Shown here piece after piece: positions 58,403 through 64,000 of a stretch of DNA of 64,000 nt. A program made the translations under genes and the position numbers. How positions within the stretch are numbered: position 1 is the stretch's first letter; every line of letters starts with the position of its first letter. The stretch is from NVTR01 sp965237505 (lineage in GTDB: Bacteria; Pseudomonadota; Alphaproteobacteria; Rhodobacterales; Rhodobacteraceae), in the NCBI GenBank assembly GCA_965237505.1, contig CBDEFR010000009.1, positions 1,928,164 through 1,992,163 on the forward strand, in the 5' to 3' direction. The notes under the pieces were generated by a model that was given only the letters and a program-made list of their open reading frames with translations, did no database searches and was not told the DNA's origin.

Positions 58403-59440
58403 TAGGGTATCCACTTCGCTCTCGTGATGTCAATATGTTGGGATGGCGAACCCGGCATCCCATCCCGAAGGCGGGGTCGACTACCCGCGCACCCTGACTG
58501 AATTCGACGCGTGGTTCGTGTCGGAGACGGCGTGTGCGGAGTTTCTTGGGCGTGTTCGTTGGCCGGAAGGTTTTCGATGCCCGTCTTGCTGCGGAACCGA
58601 CGCCTGGCCGACGGCGCGGGGTCAGTTGCGATGCAACCGGTGTCAGCGTCAAACATCGGTGACGGCGGGGACGATCTTCGAGGGCACTCGAAAGCCATTG
58701 CGCCTTTGGTTCCAGGCGATGTGGTACGTGACCAACCAGAAGCACGGGGTCAGTGCGCTCGGCCTGCAACGCATTCTTGGCCTGGGCAGTTATCAGACCG
58801 CCTGGGCTTGGCTGCACAAGTTGCGGCGCGCCATGGTGAGGCCGGGGCGTGATCTCCTGGGCGGCGCGGTCGAGGTGGACGAAACCTATGTGGGCGGCCG
58901 GGAAACCGGCGTCGTAGGGCGACAGACGAAGACCAAGTCGATCGTCGCGATTGCGGCGGAAGTCCGAGGGCGGGGCACTGGCCGGATCCGAATGAGCCGC
59001 GTCGAGGATGTGGCTGCGAGGAGCCTGATCCCGTTTGTCCAAACAACCGTGGCGCCTGGCGCGACCGTCCGAACCGATGGCTGGTCAGCCTACAGTGGTC
59101 TGGCGAACCAAGGCTATGACCACCAGCCGAGATCCATTTCCGTCAGTGGCGACCCGGCCCACATTGTCATGCCACGAGTGCATCGCGTGGCCGCTCTGCT
59201 TGATCGCTGGTGGCTGGGCATCCACCATGGTGCCATCGATGCCGACCATCTCGACTACTATCTCGACGAGTTCACTTTCCGATTCAATCGCCGCCGTTCG
59301 CAGGCTCGTGGCCTGCTTTTCTTCCGACTGCTCCAGCAGGCGGTGCAGCACGAGCCGGTCCCCTACAAGGGCCTAGTCGGCGGTCATCGCAGCCTCGGAA
59401 ACCAAATGTAGGGGATACGAGAGCGAAGTGGATACCCAGT
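58402..59440 (+). mobile_element. IS1595-type element (second type), copy B, complete
   Basis: 1039 bp, ends ATAGGGTATCC (58402) and GGATACCCAGT (59440). Flanked by the 8-bp duplication TTCAACCA at 58394-58401 and 59441-59448. The duplicated bases include the last two bases of the aldolase start codon. Confidence 0.94.
58443..59411 (+). CDS. IS1595-type transposase, copy B
   Basis: 322 residues, essentially identical to the copy at 40691-41659 (one conservative difference seen). Zinc ribbon, VEVDETYVGG and TVRTDGWSAY are all present. Intact. Confidence 0.92.
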   Translation: MANPASHPEGGVDYPRTLTEFDAWFVSETACAEFLGRVRWPEGFRCPSCCGTDAWPTARGQLRCNRCQRQTSVTAGTIFEGTRKPLRLWFQAMWYVTNQKHGVSALGLQRILGLGSYQTAWAWLHKLRRAMVRPGRDLLGGAVEVDETYVGGRETGVVGRQTKTKSIVAIAAEVRGRGTGRIRMSRVEDVAARSLIPFVQTTVAPGATVRTDGWSAYSGLANQGYDHQPRSISVSGDPAHIVMPRVHRVAALLDRWWLGIHHGAIDADHLDYYLDEFTFRFNRRRSQARGLLFFRLLQQAVQHEPVPYKGLVGGHRSLGNQM

Positions 59441-59554
59441 TTCAACCATTACTACTCCCACGGTTTAGGAGCGTCATCGGCGGCACCACTAAATCATGAT
59501 TCGGCGCCAAGCGTATTAGTCTCTACGCGCCTGCCGAGCAACGGACGCTGATTT

Positions 59555-59734
59555 GGCGACCTGCCCGCGGGCATCGGCGTAGCGTTGGGCATGCTTTTGA
59601 GCGTGGACATGGCGACGTTGGGGTTGGTCAGGGCGGATAAAGTTAATCCCATGCTGGCAGCCATCGCCGGCGGGTACGTAACCCAAGTTGTGACCCACAA
59701 CACCACCGCGACAGATATAATACGTTCGGGCTGA
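59555..59734 (+). pseudogene. possible membrane-protein remnant between the IS and mtnA
   Basis: A 59-residue stretch with no start of its own (preceded by a stop) reads GDLPAGIGVALGMLLSVDMA and MLAAIAGGYVTQVVTHNT, hydrophobic and coherent. It ends at TGA 59732. It is antisense to the presumed mtnA–aldolase transcript. It could be the 3' end of a lost gene or chance; no family recognised. The rest of 59449-59743 appears non-coding apart from the old ribosome site of the aldolase (GGGAG, near 59456-59460 on the minus strand). Confidence 0.25.
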
Positions 59735-59743
59735 CGAAAACCA

Positions 59744-60844
59744 TCAAGTCACGGCGTGTTCCGGGAACAGCCCGGCCAATCCTTCGGGCGAGGCATTGCA
59801 GACCCCTCGTTCGGTTATCAGGCCTGTCACCAGTCGTCGGGCGGTCACATCAAATGCGGGGTTGCCGCCGGGTGTCCCGTCGGGAGAAATCTGCACCCGC
59901 GCGATACTGCCATCGTCGAGTTTGCCCCAAACCCGTGTGACCTCTTCATCGTCGCGCTCTTCAATCGGGATTTCCTTTACCCCGTCTTGTACTGTCCAGT
60001 CGATCGTGGGGGACGGTAAAGCTACATAAAACGGAATGTTGTTATCGCGAGCCGACAACGCCTTAAGGTACGTACCGATCTTGTTGCACACATCGCCACG
60101 TGCCGTGGTCCTGTCGGTTCCAACAATCACCATATCCACTAGCCCGCGTTGCATCAGATGTCCGCCGACGTTGTCCACGATCAACTGGTGCGAAATGTCA
60201 TGGCTGACCAGCTCCCACGCTGTCAGTTGGGCGCCCTGATTGCGTGGGCGGGTTTCATCCACCCAGATGTGGATCGGTATGCCCGCCTCGACCGCATGGT
60301 ACATCGGCGACGTTGCAGTACCCCAGTCGACGGTGGCCAACCATCCGGCATTACAATGGGTCAAAATGCGCACCGGTTCGCCAATTTCTTTGGTCGCGGC
60401 GATTTTCTTGATGATCGCCAGACCGTTCAGGCCGATCTGGCGGTTGCATTCAACGTCTTCAACGCAAATGTCGTGGGCGCGTTGCAAGGCCGCCGCCGCG
60501 CGGTGGTTTTCCGGCAGTGGTTTCAGCAGATCGCGCATATCATTCAAAGCCCAGTGCAGGTTGATAGCGGTGGGCCGAGTTTCGTGCAACACATCCCATG
60601 TTTCATCCAGCGACGCGTTGGACGGGTCCCGCGCCATCTGCACCGCAACGCCGTAAGCAGCGGTTGCACCGATCAACGGCGCACCCCGCACCCACATGTC
60701 GCGGATGGCGATGGCAAATGCTTCGCGTGTTGTCAGATCGACCACACGAAATTCATGCGGCAGCCAACGTTGATCGATGATTTGCACCTTGCCGCTGACG
60801 TCATCAAACCAGATCGATCTGAAATGTTTGCCGTTTACATTCAT
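59744..60844 (-). CDS. mtnA: methylthioribose-1-phosphate isomerase family protein
   Basis: 366 residues, ATG 60844. MtnA motifs: MWVRGAPLIGATAAYGVAVQ, catalytic Cys in LTHCNAGWLATVDWGTA, VDETRPRNQGAQLTAWEL and the catalytic Asp in VIVGTDRTTARGDVCNKIGT. The enzyme isomerises 5-methylthioribose 1-phosphate (or 5-deoxyribose 1-phosphate) to the ribulose form. It lies upstream of the aldolase/dehydrogenase gene on the same strand. mtnP, mtnK and the rest of the methionine cycle are not in the window, so a dihydroxyacetone-phosphate shunt rather than full methionine salvage is conceivable. Confidence 0.93.
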   Translation of the reverse strand: MNVNGKHFRSIWFDDVSGKVQIIDQRWLPHEFRVVDLTTREAFAIAIRDMWVRGAPLIGATAAYGVAVQMARDPSNASLDETWDVLHETRPTAINLHWALNDMRDLLKPLPENHRAAAALQRAHDICVEDVECNRQIGLNGLAIIKKIAATKEIGEPVRILTHCNAGWLATVDWGTATSPMYHAVEAGIPIHIWVDETRPRNQGAQLTAWELVSHDISHQLIVDNVGGHLMQRGLVDMVIVGTDRTTARGDVCNKIGTYLKALSARDNNIPFYVALPSPTIDWTVQDGVKEIPIEERDDEEVTRVWGKLDDGSIARVQISPDGTPGGNPAFDVTARRLVTGLITERGVCNASPEGLAGLFPEHAVT

Positions 60845-61198
60845 GTTATTCTCCCCGCTCGATCAAGCGTTGTGAATTCATGTGCCGCACCCATCTCGCG
60901 TGCATCCTGCATAATTAAATTGGTGGCTCAGTGCATGTCAAAGGGGTCGGCTGCGGTCTCCAACAGGTGACCACCTATGATCCGATTGATGTCGGGCAGA
61001 ATTCGGTCCGACCATGTACGGCCGGCAAATGTCACGCGGCATAGCGACGATTAATGGTGATGGAGGCATGGCTCTAAGCCGCAAGCTTGGTGAACGCACC
61101 GAAGGCTACGCGGTCCGCATTAAAGCCGATATGGATACATACATCTGACAACCCGACGCGGCTTCATTGCATTGAGTTGATCTGTCTGTCGTCAGCGC
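60845..61198. other. non-coding region upstream of mtnA
   Basis: 354 bp holding the mtnA promoter region and the degenerate 3' surroundings of an integrase fragment. No open frame with coding character was found on either strand. Confidence 0.45.
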
Positions 61199-61778
61199 CT
61201 ATGGGTCCAAATAGGGTGAACTAATAAGAGAGGGTTTCGGACTCATCGTATGTGGCAAACTCATCTCGGCAACCTCTCTGGACGCATTTGTAGCCTCGGT
61301 CGGCCAGTCTCGAAACGTCGACCGGAATCCGTGCACAGTAACACCCTCAACTTTCATCCGAGACAACAACATCAGCATAGACATGTTGGAGAGCGGCTGG
61401 CGGCGTTTTTGGCCCTCAAACACATAGCCAGACGCCATCGCGCGTAGTGGCGTGACAATTGCCAATGCTTCATCTGCTAACGGAACGCGATGTTCATCGT
61501 GGGTTTTCATGCGTTCTGCTGGGCATGTCCACAGACGCGAGTCAAAATCAATTTCTGGCCATTTCATGGCCAGCACTTCGGCCGTGCGTGAGCCTGTCAG
61601 GCAGGTGAACATCAACCCTTTGACTGCCATGGCATTGCGGGTTCTCAGCTCTGCATAAAATGCTGGCACATCCTTCCAAGTCATTGCCTGGTGGTGTTTG
61701 GGCTTGCCGGTGACCCTTGGTCGAACTTTGGCGTCTTTGATTGCCGTTACCGGGATTTCACCGGACCGAAGCCCCTTA
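61199..61778 (-). pseudogene. tyrosine recombinase (P4-type integrase), C-terminal remnant
   Basis: Open from the IS junction at 61778 (KPKHHQAMTWKDVPAFYAEL) to 61199. It includes the catalytic Arg region LTGSRTAEVLAMKWPEIDFD, WTCPAERMKTHDEHRVPL, and the H-x-x-R box in VTVHGFRSTFRDW. The last part (EMSLPHTMSPKPSLISS) no longer matches the N-x-x-x-x-x-Y end, so the catalytic Tyr is lost. The N-terminal half was removed at an IS5-type end. It points to a former integrated island or prophage; no attachment site is identifiable. Confidence 0.75.
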
Positions 61779-62565
61779 GTGTCTGATTCAAAACTCTACG
61801 CATGATTACAATGCCTTGCAATTTTACGCGTGAGGGTTCTGATATGTGCAACGAGTATCCATGCCTGTGAACTTGCGATGGATTTTTCCCAATCTTTGGC
61901 CAATCGCCGGCAGCGGTTGAGCCATGCGAAGGTGCGCTCGACGACCCATCTTCTGGGAATGACTTCGAAGCCTTCCGCAGTGTCGAAGCGCTTGACGATC
62001 TGGATTGTCCAGTCACCGATGCCTTCAAGAGCGTCGCGCAGCTTTGGTCCGGCATAACCGCCATCCGCAAAGATATGGCGCAAGTTTGGATGGGAATACC
62101 GGATGGATTTCAACACTTCCGGTGCGCCATCACGGTCTTGAATACCGGCGCTATGCACGACCAACCCAACCATAAACCCGAGCGTGTCGGTGACAATGTG
62201 GCGCTTGCGGCCCTTGGTTTTCTTGCCCGCGTCATAGCCCGAAATGCCACCGCTTTCCGTTGTTTTTATGGTCTGGCTATCAATGACACCAGCGGTGGGG
62301 CCGGGCGTCTTGCCATGAAACTCGCGCGCCGTCGCCACCAGAAAATGGCTGATCACTTCAAAGATGCCATCGTTGCGCCAGCCATAGAAATAGTAGCGCA
62401 CGGTGGACACTGGCGGGAAATCATTGGGCAGCATACGCCACGCACACCCGGCGCTGGCGATGTACAAAATGGCATCCAGAACATCGCGCATCGCCGTGCT
62501 GCGCGGACGACCAGTTGTTTTAGGCGGCGGCAGGAATGGCGCGATCAAACCCCATTCCTGATCAG
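61779..62565 (-). mobile_element. IS5 family (IS1031-type) element, copy 3, truncated
   Basis: The left end GTGTCTGATTCAAAACT begins at 61779 after TTA. The right part is cut at 62565 (…CCTGATCAG) by the end of an IS4-type element. Transposase on the minus strand. Confidence 0.9.
61796..62565 (-). pseudogene. IS5-type transposase, N-terminus lost
   Basis: Identical in layout to 39703-40539 but missing the first 20-odd residues because of the IS4 insertion. The three catalytic acids remain (VIDSQTIKTTE, IFADGGYAGPKL, VVERTFAWLNRC). No native start codon; the first in-frame ATG is at 62548. Confidence 0.85.
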
Positions 62566-63449
62566 CTTACCACCCTTCAAAAAATCCAAACTTGCCATAA
62601 TTTAGGGATTTTCTAATATCCTATGAAGCATCTGCGCAGGAACCGCAGGCCCTGTTTGAAGAGGGAGCAGAGTGATCTTCGGGTTTTGCGAATCCCCTTT
62701 TTTCGCCGCTTTCGGCGACTATTTGTTCATCTGCTGCGCCCGTTGAAACCGCCCAGTACATGGCTATTGCCATGACAAGGATAAGCCTTTCCAGTCGGTC
62801 TGGCTTTTTGATTTGGCTTTGCGCGATGCCAAATCCACGGGTCTTGAAGTCCGAGAACATAGCTTCAATACCCCATCGCATTCCATAATCGAGAACCGTG
62901 TATTGTGAAGGCTTTGCATTCATAGCGATGATCCAGGGCTCAGGGTGACCATCGTCGTGCAATACTCCGATATTCGTAAACACACCTGATCCATAAAGTT
63001 CCGCGTTTATAAGCCCTTGCGGCATCAGCTCCCTGATTTCAATGCAAGACAGCTCGCCACCTTGGTGCTGCAAAGTCAGGTTGCCCTTCAGGCGAATACG
63101 ATATCCCCAACCAGCGTCCTGACACCAATGGATTAACCTTTCTGTGCCATAAAATCGATCACCCGTTAACATGACATCAGCCCCTTCAGGCATCCAATCC
63201 TGAATGCTGTCCAGTAACTCTTTTTGGAGAGAAAACCCAATATTGCCTTTTGTCTTGCGCACGCGCCAAGCCACAGGCAAGGCGCGATCACGCATGCGCA
63301 CTGACAGCATCAAGACTTCATGTCCGTCATTGATATGGCTTTTGATCCATCATCAAAACGATGGTCTCTCCGTTGGAGGCCAAACGGGTGAATACATCTC
63401 CAGCATAGGCCTGCATGATTTCCGCGCAATCAATGTGGGAATTGCTCAA
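62566..63449 (-). mobile_element. IS4 family element, copy 2, truncated
   Basis: Begins with CTTACCACCCTTCAA at 62566 and is nearly identical to 19940-20823. It is cut at 63449 by an IS1595-type element; the remainder presumably continues beyond the window after that element. Confidence 0.9.
62621..63449 (-). pseudogene. IS4 transposase, frameshifted and interrupted
   Basis: C-terminal 230 residues are open (62621-63313). An extra T in the run 63340-63343 breaks the frame relative to the intact copy at 19995-21038, just after the first catalytic Asp (VLMMDQ). The N-terminus is removed by the IS1595-type insertion at 63450. Confidence 0.87.
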
Positions 63450-64000
63450 ATAGGGTATCCACTTCGCTCTCGTGATGTCAATATGTTGGGATGGCGAACC
63501 CGGCATCCCATCCCGAAGGCGGGGTCGACTACCCGCGCACCCTGACTGAATTCGACGCGTGGTTCGTGTCGGAGACGGCGTGTGCGGAGTTTCTTGGGCG
63601 TGTTCGTTGGCCGGAAGGTTTTCGATGCCCGTCTTGCTGCGGAACCGACGCCTGGCCGACGGCGCGGGGTCAGTTGCGATGCAACCGGTGTCAGCGTCAA
63701 ACATCGGTGACGGCGGGGACGATCTTCGAGGGCACTCGAAAGCCATTGCGCCTTTGGTTCCAGGCGATGTGGTACGTGACCAACCAGAAGCACGGGGTCA
63801 GTGCGCTCGGCCTGCAACGCATTCTTGGCCTGGGCAGTTATCAGACCGCCTGGGCTTGGCTGCACAAGTTGCGGCGCGCCATGGTGAGGCCGGGGCGTGA
63901 TCTCCTGGGCGGCGCGGTCGAGGTGGACGAAACCTATGTGGGCGGCCGGGAAACCGGCGTCGTGGGGCGACAGACGAAGACCAAGTCGATCGTCGCGATT
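63450..64000 (+). mobile_element. IS1595-type element (second type), copy C, runs off the window
   Basis: Left end ATAGGGTATCCACTTCGCTC at 63450, preceded by TTGCTCAA, the expected 8-bp target. Sequence matches copies A and B as far as visible. Confidence 0.92.
63491..64000 (+). CDS. IS1595-type transposase, copy C (partial at window edge)
   Basis: Starts at ATG 63491, 41 bp inside the element as in copy B. The first 170 residues are visible, with the zinc ribbon CPSCCGTDAW…LRCNRC and the first catalytic Asp in VEVDETYVGG. Open to the window end. Confidence 0.9.
   Translation, partial: MANPASHPEGGVDYPRTLTEFDAWFVSETACAEFLGRVRWPEGFRCPSCCGTDAWPTARGQLRCNRCQRQTSVTAGTIFEGTRKPLRLWFQAMWYVTNQKHGVSALGLQRILGLGSYQTAWAWLHKLRRAMVRPGRDLLGGAVEVDETYVGGRETGVVGRQTKTKSIVAI

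Noticed and set aside
57512..58414. Aldolase fragment read with a GTG start inside the IS1595 end
   Set aside because: The in-frame GTG lies in the IS terminal repeat; the reconstructed native start is ATG, now TTG at 58402-58400.

Overview
The window looks like a chromosomal stretch of an alphaproteobacterium, most likely a member of the Rhodobacterales (Roseobacter/Rhodobacteraceae). The evidence is the gene content and order: argS–SPOR–nagZ–scpA–scpB, ccmA–ccmB–ccmC–ccmD–ccmG, a glgP–glgB–glgC–glgA–glgX–malQ–pgm glycogen operon, and an ArsR/DUF6428 pair. The assignment rests on protein family resemblance read by eye, not on a search. Layout: 1-3494 is a pile of broken insertion sequences (IS5-type fragments on both sides of an intact IS1182 element) next to the start of a cupin gene. 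3676-14649 is a healthy core block: an AsmA/YhdP-like envelope protein, queA, an MFS transporter, a DUF924 protein, lpd and uvrA. 14651-16197 is a small exported-protein gene split by an IS5-family element. 16263-19893 holds xthA, a frameshifted GIN-domain (DUF2807) protein, a methyltransferase, DUF6428 and arsR. An IS4-family element (19940-21129) separates these from erpA, dgt, argS, a SPOR protein, nagZ, scpA and scpB. 28531-30082 contains an IS630 scrap, a cytochrome c' gene cut at its haem motif and a frameshifted LysR regulator. 30241-33205 is the cytochrome c maturation operon. 34375-36639 is a coupled acyl-AMP ligase/GNAT/acyl-carrier-protein trio. 37140-42345 is a nested transposon heap: IS630, an IS1595-family element with passenger ORFs, IS6, an IS5-type element, a 160-bp palindromic MITE and a second IS1595-type element. 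42469-55670 is the glycogen operon. 55874-64000 holds an IS6 scrap, a bifunctional aldolase/dehydrogenase gene, mtnA, an integrase remnant and further stacked IS copies that run off the window. The striking overall pattern is genome decay. Genes for translation, DNA repair, segregation, cofactor and cytochrome assembly are open over their full length. Single-base frameshifts, mostly in homopolymers, and IS insertions hit dispensable genes: glgP, malQ, pgm, the aldolase, lysR, cytochrome c', the acyl ligase, the GIN protein and several transposases. This suggests a lineage with recent IS expansion and relaxed selection (for example a host-restricted or bottlenecked population), although assembly error must be excluded. 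How the intact genes work together: queA, dgt, argS, uvrA and xthA are tRNA, nucleotide and DNA upkeep; scpA and scpB form the kleisin/winged-helix part of the SMC condensin; the SPOR protein and nagZ act on peptidoglycan; ccmABCD and ccmG handle and deliver haem for c-type cytochromes; glgC, glgA and glgB make glycogen while glgP, glgX, malQ and pgm would break it down. The breakdown arm is the more damaged one. The most unusual items are the four-layer transposon nest with its MITE, an IS1595 element carrying unrecognised overlapping small ORFs, an IS insertion that swaps an ATG start codon for TTG, and a relay of two mini-ORFs overlapping the glgP start.
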